From Candidatus Venteria ishoeyi (GTDB taxonomy: Bacteria; Pseudomonadota; Gammaproteobacteria; Beggiatoales; Beggiatoaceae), in the NCBI RefSeq assembly GCF_030378065.1, contig NZ_JAUCGJ010000042.1, positions 1 through 39,425 of the forward strand: a DNA stretch of 39,425 nt, in the 5' to 3' direction. Under the pieces are notes generated by a model, which ran no database searches, was not told where the DNA came from, and worked only from the letters and a program-made list of their open reading frames with translations. Below are positions 8,057 through 15,784 of the stretch, in pieces (position 1 is the first letter of the stretch; the number at the start of each line of letters is the position of its first letter). The translations under genes and the position numbers were made by a program.

Positions 8057-8722
8057 ATGCACTTTGAAATTTTAGTAGAAGGGCAAACAGAATTAACGAC
8101 TCTCTCCATATTAATGGATAAAATTGTGGGTCAATATAATGTGCCTCATACCTGGAAAATCCATAAGCATCAGGGCATTGGGCGTTTGCCGGGTAATCTT
8201 GTTGGCCAGCCTCAAAAAAATGATAGAACACTGTTACACAACCTGCCTTCAAGGTTAAGAGCTTATGGAAATCGTATGGGAGATCAGGAAATTGTAGTAC
8301 TTTTGCTTGACCTTGATGATAGGAAGGATTGCGTCGCATTTAAAAATGAACTGTGGTTGGTATTAGATTCATGTGAAAAAAAACCTAATTTTCTGATCCG
8401 AATTGCGATTGAAGAATTGGAAGCATGGTATTTTGGTGATCAACATGCGATAGAAAAAGCTTATCCAGACTATAATAAAAAAGTATTAGCTGATTATATT
8501 CAGGATGCACAGTGCGGCACATGGGAGCAATTAGCGGAAGCAATTCATCCAGGTGGATTGAAATCCCTGCAACATTACGGCAAACGCTCAATACGCATAC
8601 TTGAAGAAAAACGAAAATGGGCGGCTAAAATTGCACCACACATGAATGTTGAGAAAAATAAGTCACCAAGTTTTTGCTGTTTCCGTGATGGTTTACGACG
8701 TTTTACCTTGAATTCTCATTGA
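8057..8722 (+). CDS. DUF4276 family protein, TOPRIM-like partner of the upstream ATPase
   Basis: A 221-residue protein with the DUF4276 layout: LVEGQTE at residues 6-12, LLLDLDD at 82-88, a central EELEAWYFGD at 119-128, and a C-terminal KSPSFCCFRDGLRRF. The glutamate of VEGQTE and the aspartates of DLDD match the metal-binding acidic positions of TOPRIM folds, so a metal-dependent nuclease-like activity is plausible but not shown. It starts five bases after the ATPase stop, so the two are cotranscribed and probably form one functional unit. The DNA looks AT-richer than the fab genes: 8281-8340 has 24 G/C of 60, while 9121-9180 in fabD has 38 of 60 (spot counts). Confidence 0.8.
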   Translation: MHFEILVEGQTELTTLSILMDKIVGQYNVPHTWKIHKHQGIGRLPGNLVGQPQKNDRTLLHNLPSRLRAYGNRMGDQEIVVLLLDLDDRKDCVAFKNELWLVLDSCEKKPNFLIRIAIEELEAWYFGDQHAIEKAYPDYNKKVLADYIQDAQCGTWEQLAEAIHPGGLKSLQHYGKRSIRILEEKRKWAAKIAPHMNVEKNKSPSFCCFRDGLRRFTLNSH

Positions 8723-8801
8723 AATCCTTTTTGTAGAGAAATTGCAATATGTCTCTACATTATTTGAATCTCTTTATTTTCACCAGGAATCTAAAACATC
8801 C

Positions 8802-9734
8802 ATGTCATACACATTTATTTTCCCCGGACAGGGTTCGCAAGCCATTGCTATGCTGGCTGATTTGGCTGCAAACTACCCTTTGGTTAAACAAACTTTTGAA
8901 GAAGCCTCAGAAGCACTACAACAAGATCTCTGGAAATTAAGCCAGGAAGGCCCGAAAGAAGCACTTAACCAAACTGATAACACCCAGCCTGCGATGTTAA
9001 GCGCAGGCATTGCCGTGACGCGGGTCTGGGCTTCGCAAAATGGCGCGCCAGCCAGTTTATGTGCTGGTCACAGTCTGGGCGAATACAGCGCGCTGGTTCA
9101 TGCAGGTAGTCTGGCATTTACTGACGCGGTAAAGCTGGTGGCTTTACGCGGGCGCTTGATGCAGGAAGCAGTGCCTGCCGGACAGGGGGCAATGGCGGCA
9201 ATACTGGGGCTGGACGATGCCCAGGTAAAAGAAGCCTGTAGCAGCGCGGCGCAGGGTGAAGTGGTTGCCGCAGTGAATTTTAATGCGCCGGGTCAGGTGG
9301 TGATTGCCGGACAAAAAACGGCTGTTGAGCGTGCCGCAGAAGCTGCCAAGCAGGCAGGGGCAAAACGTGCTTTATTATTACCGGTCAGCGTACCTTCGCA
9401 TTGTGACTTGATGCGCCCTGCTGCGGACAAATTAGCAGAAGCTTTAGCGCAGATAAACCTGGAAAGTCCGGCAATACCCATCATTCATAATGTGGATGTG
9501 ACACAAAAAACCGACCCGGATACAATCCGTGAGGCTTTAGTCGGTCAATTATTCCAGCCGGTGCGCTGGGTGGAAACCATACAGGCCATTGCTGAGCAGC
9601 AACCGGAAGTGGTGCTGGAAATGGGGCCGGGTAAAGTCCTGACGGGGTTAAATAAACGTATTAATAAAAACTTACAAAGCTTAGCGGTGTTTGATCCGGC
9701 AAGTCTGGACAAGGCGCTGGCGATAGGGAATTAA
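8802..9734 (+). CDS. fabD: Malonyl-CoA:ACP transacylase (FabD)
   Basis: FabD loads malonyl groups onto acyl carrier protein. From the ATG at 8802 the protein has 310 residues, the usual length. It opens with SYTFIFPGQGSQ, has the nucleophile Ser91 in GHSLGEYSAL, the partner His200 in VPSHCDLM, and ends with the expected EMGPGKVLTGLNKRI region. A longer in-frame start at 8742 exists but adds 20 residues outside the family; CAGGAA lies about 12 bases before the chosen ATG. The 79 bases between the DUF4276 gene and this start hold a small GTAGAGA/TCTCTAC inverted repeat. The gene is followed two bases later by fabG. Confidence 0.96.
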   Translation: MSYTFIFPGQGSQAIAMLADLAANYPLVKQTFEEASEALQQDLWKLSQEGPKEALNQTDNTQPAMLSAGIAVTRVWASQNGAPASLCAGHSLGEYSALVHAGSLAFTDAVKLVALRGRLMQEAVPAGQGAMAAILGLDDAQVKEACSSAAQGEVVAAVNFNAPGQVVIAGQKTAVERAAEAAKQAGAKRALLLPVSVPSHCDLMRPAADKLAEALAQINLESPAIPIIHNVDVTQKTDPDTIREALVGQLFQPVRWVETIQAIAEQQPEVVLEMGPGKVLTGLNKRINKNLQSLAVFDPASLDKALAIGN

Positions 9735-9736
9735 AT

Positions 9737-10474
9737 ATGATCTTAGACAATCAAACCGCGCTGGTGACTGGTGCGAGTCGTGGTATTGGTAAAGCCATTG
9801 CTTTAACTTTGGGTAATGCGGGTGCAACCGTGATAGGCACTGCCACCTCTGCAAATGGCGTGGACAATATCAGCCAAATGTTAGAGGAAGCAGGCATCAA
9901 AGGCCGGGGTGCAGTTTATAACACAACTGAAGCTGAGTCTCAGGAAGCTTTACTGGAAAGCTTAAAAGCACAAATGCCGACTATCTTAGTTAATAACGCG
10001 GGTATTACCCGTGATGGTCTGATGATGCGCATGAAGGAAGAAGATTGGGATGCGGTGATTGATACCAATCTCAGCGCAGTGTTCCGTTTGACTAAAGCCT
10101 GTCTGCGCAGCATGATGAAAGCACGTAGCGGACGCATTGTGCATATCAGTTCCGTGGTGGGGCTGACGGGTAATCCCGGTCAGGCCAATTATGCGGCAGC
10201 AAAAGCGGGGTTAATCGGTTTTGCTAAATCTCTGGCGCGTGAAGTCAGTAGTCGCGGCGTTACTGTGAATACGGTTGCACCGGGCTATATTGCAACGGAT
10301 ATGACACATGGCTTGAATGATGAACAACAAAATGCCATTTTAAGTCAGATTCCCGCAGGTCGTATGGGCAGCGCGGAAGATATTGCGCAAGCCGTATTAT
10401 TCCTGGCCTCACCGACAGCCGCTTATATTACCGGCGAAACATTGAATGTGAATGGCGGCATGTATATGCCTTAG
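9737..10474 (+). CDS. fabG: 3-oxoacyl-ACP reductase (FabG)
   Basis: FabG is the NADPH-dependent short-chain dehydrogenase that reduces 3-ketoacyl-ACP. The 245-residue protein shows the cofactor motif TGASRGIG at 11-18, NNAG at 86-89, and the catalytic Ser139, Tyr152 and Lys156 (ISSVVG and NYAAAK). The C-terminal ITGETLNVNGGMYMP is characteristic. It starts two bases after the fabD stop with AGGGAA overlapping the end of fabD. Its stop codon lies inside a hairpin, and the following 377 bases before acpP contain a MITE-like element. Confidence 0.97.
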   Translation: MILDNQTALVTGASRGIGKAIALTLGNAGATVIGTATSANGVDNISQMLEEAGIKGRGAVYNTTEAESQEALLESLKAQMPTILVNNAGITRDGLMMRMKEEDWDAVIDTNLSAVFRLTKACLRSMMKARSGRIVHISSVVGLTGNPGQANYAAAKAGLIGFAKSLAREVSSRGVTVNTVAPGYIATDMTHGLNDEQQNAILSQIPAGRMGSAEDIAQAVLFLASPTAAYITGETLNVNGGMYMP

Positions 10475-10497
10475 AAGGCTGCTATACAGCCTTCTAA
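10471..10497 (+). terminator. Hairpin overlapping the fabG stop codon
   Basis: TTAGAAGGCTG and CAGCCTTCTAA form a perfect 11-base stem around CTATA. It is not followed by a T-run, so it may be a weak terminator or an mRNA-stabilising or processing hairpin rather than a classical rho-independent terminator. Confidence 0.5.
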
Positions 10498-10851
10498 AAT
10501 TACATTATAATCACGCATTTTATTCATTGCGATACTGAAATTTTTGCGATACTGAAATTTGGCATAAGTTTCATTCAGCACTAAGGAGTGAGAATTTTAT
10601 AACTTCAGCAACTTGGCTGGTCTTTTTCTCCATTTTCTACGTTGTGAAAACAGTTACATAGCTTGCTATGCGCCTGTTTTCACGCCTTGAAAATAAATAA
10701 AAATCCTGCGCCCAGTTTCTGTATTTATTTCATCTTCACTCCTAAAGACGCTGAAATACGTCAAATTCAGATTGAATAATGTCTGGTTTTATTTATTTTT
10801 CTCCGGGTTTTTATGGCCTGGACCTGAATTATCCGGGAGGATATTAAGATT
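10498..10851. other. fabG-acpP intergenic region
   Basis: This gap holds a direct repetition of TGCGATACTGAAATTT near 10528-10560, a full MITE-like element (10582-10745), and then about 105 AT-rich bases leading to acpP. A promoter for acpP is expected here, since acpP is normally highly expressed, but I found no convincing -35/-10 pair. In E. coli the same gap is short. Confidence 0.6.
10582..10745 (-). mobile_element. MITE-like element, copy 1 (upstream of acpP)
   Basis: About 164 bases with imperfect terminal inverted repeats: TAAGGAGTGAG at one end, and TTAGGAGTGAAGATGAAATAA when read from the other. In reverse orientation it matches 30084-30259 nearly throughout, including ACTGGGCGCAGGATTTTTAT, AAGGCGTGAAAACAGGCGCA and AATGGAGAAAAAGACCAGCC. 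It has an internal palindromic segment (CATAGCaagCTATG) and no coding capacity. Confidence 0.85.
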
Positions 10852-11082
10852 ATGAGTAATGAAGAACGCGTCAAAAAAATCGTTATGGAACAATTGGGTG
10901 TTAAAGAAGACGAAGTCAAGAATGATGCCTCTTTTGTCGATGATCTGGGTGCCGATTCCCTGGATACGGTCGAGTTGGTAATGGCTTTAGAAGAAGAATT
11001 TGGTTGCGAAATCCCTGATGAAGAAGCGGAAACAATCACTACCGTACAACAAGCAATTGACTACGTGAATACGCATCAGTAA
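10852..11082 (+). CDS. acpP: Acyl carrier protein
   Basis: A 76-residue acidic protein that carries the growing acyl chain on phosphopantetheine. The prosthetic-group serine is Ser36 in [20 protein letters not shown], and the rest of the sequence fits AcpP end to end. A strong GGGAGGA lies about 12 bases before the ATG. The gene is bracketed by two copies of the same MITE-like element, one upstream (10582-10745) and one starting four bases after the stop (11087-11143). Confidence 0.98.
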   Translation: MSNEERVKKIVMEQLGVKEDEVKNDASFVDDLGADSLDTVELVMALEEEFGCEIPDEEAETITTVQQAIDYVNTHQ

Positions 11083-11086
11083 TTTT

Positions 11087-11143
11087 TAAGGAGTGAGGAT
11101 GAAATAAGTCCAGTTTCTGAAGTTATAAAATTCTCACTCCTAA
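11087..11143 (+). mobile_element. MITE-like element, copy 3 (57-bp deletion derivative)
   Basis: It starts with TAAGGAGTGAGGATGAAATA and ends with TTATAAAATTCTCACTCCTAA, the same two ends as the full copies, but the interior is reduced to a few bases plus CAGTTTCTGAAG. It is therefore an internally deleted member of the family, located just after the acpP stop. Its ends can pair and may fold as a hairpin in the acpP transcript. Confidence 0.8.
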
Positions 11144-11161
11144 GTAGTAACATTCAAACAT

Positions 11162-11188
11162 AAAAGGCCGGTTTATCCGGCCTTTTGC
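11162..11188 (+). terminator. Rho-independent terminator between acpP and fabF
   Basis: AAAAGGCCGG (11162-11171), loop TTTAT, and CCGGCCTTTT (11177-11186) form a perfect 10-base stem with a T-run. It ends shortly before the Shine-Dalgarno of fabF, so it can reduce acpP readthrough into fabF, consistent with acpP being expressed more highly. Confidence 0.8.
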
Positions 11189-11208
11189 TTTTCCCCAAGG
11201 AGGTTTTT

Positions 11209-12465
11209 ATGAGCCAACAAAATAATCAACGCCGAATTGTGGTAACCGGCATGGGCATCGTATCACCCGTCGGTTCGACCTTGGATACAGCCTGGGGTAA
11301 TCTGCTGGCTGGACACAGTGGCATCACCCCAATCACCTTGTTTGATGCCAGTCAATTCAACAGTCGAATCAGTGGAGTGGTACAGGGTTTTGATGTTGAA
11401 CAGTATCTGAATAAAAAAGAAATGCGCAAAATGGATGAATTTATTCATTATGCGATTGCCGCCAGCGATGATGCCTTAAAAGACGCGGGTCTGGAAATTA
11501 CTGAAGCAAATGCCGAGCGTATTGGTGCCTGCATTGGCTCTGGTATTGGTGGCCTGCCCGGTATCAGTAAGAATTATCAAAGTTATATTGATGGTGGTGC
11601 ACGTAAAATTTCCCCATTTTTTGTCCCCGGCAGTATTGTCAATATGGCCGCAGGGCAGGTTTCAATTCGCCACGGCCTGAAAGGCCCGAATTATTCCATT
11701 GTGACTGCCTGTACTTCCGGCACCCACAGTATTGCTGACGCTGCGCGTATGATTGTTTATGGTGATGCCGATGTGATGATTGCTGGTGGCGCAGAAATGG
11801 CAACCTGTCCTTTGGGGATAGGTGGTTTTTCTGCGGCACGCGCCTTGTCTAAAAATAATGATAACCCAGCCGCAGCCAGCCGCCCCTGGGACACTGAGCG
11901 CGATGGTTTTGTATTGGCTGACGGTGCTGGCGTGCTGGTATTGGAAAGCCTGGAACATGCAACACAACGCGGCGCACAGATTTATGCAGAATTAGTGGGC
12001 AGTGGTATGAGCAGTGATGCCTATCATATGACCGCCCCTCCCGCAGATGGCAGTGGCGCAGCTTTATGTATGCGTAACGCCCTGCGTAACGCAGGCATTA
12101 ATGCGGAAAGTATTGATTATATCAATGCCCACGGTACCTCTACGCTGGTTGGCGATAAGGCGGAAACTGCCGCAATTAAGCTGGTTTTTGGCGAACGCGC
12201 TTACCAAATCGCTGTCAGTTCCAGCAAATCCATGACTGGACACTTATTGGGCGCGGCGGGTGGCATTGAAGCAATTTTCAGTATTTTAGCCTTGCGTGAT
12301 CAGGTTGCCCCGCCTACCATTAACCTGGATAACCCTGATCCTGCTTGTGATCTGGATTATGTGCCTCATACTGCGCGGGAAATGAAACTGGACGTGGTAA
12401 TGTCCAATTCCTTTGGCTTTGGTGGTACCAATGGCACATTGATTTTTAAAAAGTTTAGTGATTAA
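11209..12465 (+). CDS. fabF: 3-oxoacyl-ACP synthase II (FabF)
   Basis: FabF elongates acyl-ACP with malonyl-ACP. The 418-residue protein has the Cys-His-His condensing-enzyme centre: Cys168 in [11 protein letters not shown], His308 in NAHGTST, and Lys340/His345 in [14 protein letters not shown]. The C-terminal [14 protein letters not shown] is typical. I chose the ATG at 11209 because AAGGAGG precedes it by five bases; an in-frame start 24 bases earlier lies in the terminator tail and lacks a binding site. The stop codon sits at the base of a 22-base perfect hairpin that closes the fatty-acid cluster. Confidence 0.97.
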   Translation: MSQQNNQRRIVVTGMGIVSPVGSTLDTAWGNLLAGHSGITPITLFDASQFNSRISGVVQGFDVEQYLNKKEMRKMDEFIHYAIAASDDALKDAGLEITEANAERIGACIGSGIGGLPGISKNYQSYIDGGARKISPFFVPGSIVNMAAGQVSIRHGLKGPNYSIVTACTSGTHSIADAARMIVYGDADVMIAGGAEMATCPLGIGGFSAARALSKNNDNPAAASRPWDTERDGFVLADGAGVLVLESLEHATQRGAQIYAELVGSGMSSDAYHMTAPPADGSGAALCMRNALRNAGINAESIDYINAHGTSTLVGDKAETAAIKLVFGERAYQIAVSSSKSMTGHLLGAAGGIEAIFSILALRDQVAPPTINLDNPDPACDLDYVPHTAREMKLDVVMSNSFGFGGTNGTLIFKKFSD

Positions 12466-12519
12466 TTTTATCTGTTTCGGGAATGAGTAATGGCGATTTC
12501 CCGAAACAGATAAAATTAA
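12462..12519 (+). terminator. Long perfect hairpin ending the fab cluster
   Basis: The left arm (12462-12483) and the right arm (12498-12519) are 22 bases each, perfectly complementary, with a 14-base loop. The core is CTGTTTCGGGAA / TTCCCGAAACAG. It contains the fabF stop codon in its left arm, and the flanks are AT-rich, so it can act as a terminator. The Shine-Dalgarno of the next gene follows immediately. Confidence 0.75.
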
Positions 12520-12533
12520 AATGGAGCTGTCTC

Positions 12534-13358
12534 ATGCATTTTTCGACTTCTAGTGTTGTTCTAAGCCTCTGTACTCTAATGCTTTATTCATTAACGGGTT
12601 TTGCCAAAGAAAAAAATCAGCCCGTACCATTGTGCGATGACGCGCTCAGCTGTGAAAAAAAACAGTCTTGCGCGCAAACCCCGATTACAAAACTAGACTA
12701 CCAACAGCGTGGTTCATTTTGTGAAGGTGTCTATTTACGCAATCTTGCCGCGTCAGAATTTGAAGTCGTCGGTTTAGCGTATTATCCATTGCGTTATCAA
12801 GTTGAAAATAAAGAAAATCTTGATATTTTTTGGCAACAACCGCAACCAAGCTCAGCAAAGACGCTGTTGAAAATTCGCGCTACAGCCCTGGATAATAAAC
12901 GCTATCGCATGGATACCCACCTGCCTTTGGCAAAACAAATGTTTTCCCTGCCAGTTAAAGTTTTACAGGCATTACACCAGAAAAAAGTGCAGCACATCAG
13001 CGATATTGGCATTACCACCTGGTTTTTACGCAGCAGTCCACGGGGATTGAAGGAAAAAGTGTATCTGCCAGTACATGCGCACCAGGGGAAAACCCAGCAA
13101 GCAGAAAATTTAACCCTGAAAATCCGCTTTAATAGCGAGCTGACTGATTTATATTACCGTATTACCCAGGAAAATGAGCGTAGATGGAAAGTGGTACAAT
13201 CTTACCAGCCGCTGCAATTAGGTTATTATCCGGCAAAAAACGCATTTTCCATTCCATTGCAGGGATTAAATGAAGCGGGTTTATACCGTATTGATATCCG
13301 GGTGAAACAAGAGTCCCGCCGCCCTGCCGCCCATCGTGTATTGGTGTTAATTCCATAA
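12534..13358 (+). CDS. Secreted hypothetical protein with an N-terminal cysteine cluster
   Basis: I do not recognise this 274-residue protein. Residues 1-24 form a signal peptide (hydrophobic core about 7-22, likely cleavage after GFA). The mature N-terminus has four cysteines at about 34, 40, 46 and 63, which could form two disulfides in the periplasm. The remainder looks like mixed beta-rich sequence with LTLKIRFNSELTDLYYRI and a basic C-terminus. The ATG at 12534 is preceded by GGAG about 8 bases upstream; a longer frame beginning at 12483 lies inside the fab terminator. It is followed four bases later by a lipoprotein gene, and the pair precedes the Gld-type exporter, so a link to cell-envelope function is possible but unproven. 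Confidence 0.7.
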   Translation: MHFSTSSVVLSLCTLMLYSLTGFAKEKNQPVPLCDDALSCEKKQSCAQTPITKLDYQQRGSFCEGVYLRNLAASEFEVVGLAYYPLRYQVENKENLDIFWQQPQPSSAKTLLKIRATALDNKRYRMDTHLPLAKQMFSLPVKVLQALHQKKVQHISDIGITTWFLRSSPRGLKEKVYLPVHAHQGKTQQAENLTLKIRFNSELTDLYYRITQENERRWKVVQSYQPLQLGYYPAKNAFSIPLQGLNEAGLYRIDIRVKQESRRPAAHRVLVLIP

Positions 13359-13362
13359 ATTT

Positions 13363-13869
13363 ATGAAAAAGTTAAACAATATTGTAAGACATGCTTTGTT
13401 TCTGCTGTTGCTTGGCATGACAGCCTGTTCCTCAGATGGCTTCAAACCCTTGCCGGTTTTCATGCCACTCTCACAAACAGCGCACCCAGGGCGCATTATT
13501 CCCAAACCCGATGCCAAAGCGATAATAAGTGCGGAAACACCCTCTATCTGGTTGGAAGATCTGGAAATCCTGTTACATCGCGCTTATCCCTTACAGGTAA
13601 ATGTCATTGCCAAAGGTTATATCAACCGCAACTGTGAAACTGTCACTGCGCTGACCCATTTTTATCAACAGGATCATTTCCAGGTTGAGGTATTCTCCAC
13701 CCCATTGCAAGCCACAAAGCCTTGTCAAGCAGCCCATGAATACTTTGAACTGATTATCCCGCTGGAAACCCGTAATCTTGCTGCGGGTATTTATCAGGTG
13801 GAAGTCAATGAACTCAGCACCGAATTTGAATTGCCGGTAGATAATTTTATTGATAAAGCTGCAAACTGA
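13363..13869 (+). CDS. Putative lipoprotein, unknown function
   Basis: A 168-residue protein with a lipoprotein signal: basic start MKKLNNIVRH, a leucine-rich core, and a lipobox-like MTAC with the lipidated cysteine at 22. The mature part has two further cysteines (in NRNCETVT and KPCQAAHE) that may pair. The segment LEILLHRAYPLQVNVIAKGYI and the C-terminal LAAGIYQVEVNELSTEFELP suggest a beta-sandwich, but no family is recognised. It starts four bases after the preceding secreted protein without a clear binding site, so the two are probably translated together and work together. Confidence 0.7.
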   Translation: MKKLNNIVRHALFLLLLGMTACSSDGFKPLPVFMPLSQTAHPGRIIPKPDAKAIISAETPSIWLEDLEILLHRAYPLQVNVIAKGYINRNCETVTALTHFYQQDHFQVEVFSTPLQATKPCQAAHEYFELIIPLETRNLAAGIYQVEVNELSTEFELPVDNFIDKAAN

Positions 13870-14039
13870 ATGTGGTCATAAAACAATAGGGAAGATGCGG
13901 AGCTTTATCATTTTTCCCTGACAATTTAGTAAATCGCTGTTGCCCATCTTCTCCCCTTCTGCAAAACATGAACAAAAGGTAAGTTGCAAAAATTTGCCTG
14001 ATCCTCAAAAATTCCAGGTTTTTAGTTATTCATTTATAG

Positions 14040-14058
14040 ATTTTCAGATTCTGAAAAT
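14040..14058. promoter_or_regulatory. Palindrome upstream of the Gld-type operon (possible operator)
   Basis: ATTTTCAGattCTGAAAAT is a perfect eight-base inverted repeat with a three-base centre, about 35 bases before the ABC ATPase start. A weak -35/-10 pair (TTCCAG, 17 bases, TATAGA) lies just upstream, so a bound regulator could block it. The 223-base gap 13870-14092 holds no gene. Confidence 0.25.
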
Positions 14059-14092
14059 TTATAACTTCGCTCAAATTATGATGGAGCACACT

Positions 14093-15028
14093 ATGGTTGA
14101 GGTAAAAAACTTATCCCGGCAGTTCGGGACATTTACCGCAGTGGATAATATTTCATTCCAGGTTCAGCAAGGTGAAGTGCTGGGCTTTTTAGGCCCAAAT
14201 GGTGCTGGCAAATCCACCAGCATGAAAATGATCACCGGCTTTCTGGCACCCAGCGCGGGTACTGCGATTATTAATGGTTTTGACATCATTAACAAACCTT
14301 TGCAGGCCAAGCGTGAAATCGGTTATTTACCGGAAGGTGCACCAGCCTACCCGGATATGACGGTGGTGGATTTTCTGGAATTTATTGCGGAAATTCGCAA
14401 TTTTAGCGGTACAGAGAAAAGCAAACGCGTCGATAGCGTGATTGAACGGGTTTCCCTGGAGTCGGTGCGTTATCAACTGATAGATACCTTGTCAAAAGGC
14501 TTTAAGCGCCGGGTCGGGCTGGCACAGGCAATTTTGCATGATCCTAAAGTGCTGATTATGGATGAGCCGACTGATGGCCTGGATCCCAATCAAAAACATG
14601 AAGTGCGTAGCCTGATTCAAGATATGGCGCAGGAGAAAGTGATTATCCTGTCCACCCATATTCTCGAAGAAGTCCATGCGGTGTGCTCGCGCGCAATTAT
14701 TATTGCCAACGGCAGATTGATTGCCGACGATACTCCTGCCGCGTTGGAAGCGCGCGCGCCGAATCATAATGCCGTGACCCTGACCTTGCCTGCCGAACAA
14801 CAAAACGCGGCGAGTATTCGCGAGTCTTTGCAGGGCATCGCTCACATCAAGGAATTAAAAGTCCTGGAAGAAAATGACGACTGGTTCAGTTATCTGCTGC
14901 TGCCGAAGCGGGATCAATCCATTGTCAACCAGATCAGCCAGATTGCGCACCAGCAACAGTGGACGATTAAAGAATTATCCGTTGCGCGTGGTCAACTGGA
15001 TGAAGTATTCCGTCAATTAACGGTATAA
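14093..15028 (+). CDS. ABC transporter ATP-binding protein, GldA-like
   Basis: The nucleotide-binding subunit of an ABC-2 type exporter. From the ATG at 14093 it has 311 residues, with Walker A GPNGAGKST at 34-42, the signature LSKGFKRR at 133-140 and Walker B VLIMDEPT at 153-160. GGAG seven bases upstream supports this start over the longer in-frame options at 14078 and further upstream. It is followed by a permease, a GldG-like protein and a DUF4340 protein, an arrangement known from the Gld exporter of gliding Bacteroidetes and widespread in non-gliding gammaproteobacteria, where the cargo is not known. Confidence 0.9.
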   Translation: MVEVKNLSRQFGTFTAVDNISFQVQQGEVLGFLGPNGAGKSTSMKMITGFLAPSAGTAIINGFDIINKPLQAKREIGYLPEGAPAYPDMTVVDFLEFIAEIRNFSGTEKSKRVDSVIERVSLESVRYQLIDTLSKGFKRRVGLAQAILHDPKVLIMDEPTDGLDPNQKHEVRSLIQDMAQEKVIILSTHILEEVHAVCSRAIIIANGRLIADDTPAALEARAPNHNAVTLTLPAEQQNAASIRESLQGIAHIKELKVLEENDDWFSYLLLPKRDQSIVNQISQIAHQQQWTIKELSVARGQLDEVFRQLTV

Positions 15029-15043
15029 AAGGAGTTATTGTCC

Positions 15044-15781
15044 GTGAATAACAGCATTGGCATTATTTTCAGGCGGGAACTTAATGGGTATTTCTCTACC
15101 CCCGTCGCTTATGTATTTATTGTAATTTTCTTGTTTCTCAGTGGCGTGTTCAGCTTTTATCTGGGTAACTTTTTTGGTCGGGGGCAGGCAGATTTACAAC
15201 CGTTTTTCACCTTCCACCCCTGGCTGTATCTGTTTCTGATTCCCGCGCTGTCCATGCGCCTGTGGGCGGAAGAGCGCAAAGCGGGCAGCATCGAATTGCT
15301 GCTGACCTTGCCGATTAAACCCAGCGATGCGGTACTGGGCAAATTTCTGGCAACCTGGGCATTTACTGCCATTGCCCTGGCTCTGACCTTCCCCATGTGG
15401 ATTACGGTCAATTATCTGGGTAGCCCGGATAATTCTGTGATTTTTGCCGGTTACCTGGGCAGCCTGCTGATGGCAGGTGCGTTTATCGCCATTGGTGCGT
15501 GTATTTCCGCCTTGACCAAAAATCAGGTGGTGGCATTTATTGTCAGCGTGGTGGTGTGCCTGCTGTTTATTCTCAGCGGTCTGCCACTGGTGCTGGACTT
15601 TTTCACCGGCTGGGCACCGCACATGGTGGTTGAACTGATACGCTCTTTTAGCTTTTTAAGTCATTTTAATGACATCAGCAAAGGCGTGATTGACTTGCGT
15701 GATTTGGTGTATTTCTTTTCTCTGATGGTGCTGTGGCTGTTTGCCAATGTCATTGTTATTGAGATGAAAAAGGCGGATTAA
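15044..15781 (+). CDS. ABC-2 type permease, GldF-like
   Basis: The membrane subunit of the exporter, with about 245 residues and six hydrophobic segments. It shows the typical ABC-2 start IIFRRELNGYFSTPVAYVFI, then the loop RLWAEERKAGSIELLLTLPI and a C-terminal membrane segment. The start is uncertain: GTG at 15044 lies nine bases after AAAAGGAG, while TTG at 15038 lies only three bases after it, so I prefer GTG. It follows the ATPase by 15 bases and precedes the GldG-like gene by three. In the Gld system this protein pairs with the GldG-type protein as the transmembrane part. Confidence 0.88.
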   Translation: MNNSIGIIFRRELNGYFSTPVAYVFIVIFLFLSGVFSFYLGNFFGRGQADLQPFFTFHPWLYLFLIPALSMRLWAEERKAGSIELLLTLPIKPSDAVLGKFLATWAFTAIALALTFPMWITVNYLGSPDNSVIFAGYLGSLLMAGAFIAIGACISALTKNQVVAFIVSVVVCLLFILSGLPLVLDFFTGWAPHMVVELIRSFSFLSHFNDISKGVIDLRDLVYFFSLMVLWLFANVIVIEMKKAD

Positions 15782-15784
15782 TTA

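Noticed and set aside
7797-8339. Leftward frame of 180 codons opposite the ATPase and DUF4276 genes
   Set aside because: It lies antisense to two genes with strong family motifs and shows no family features of its own.
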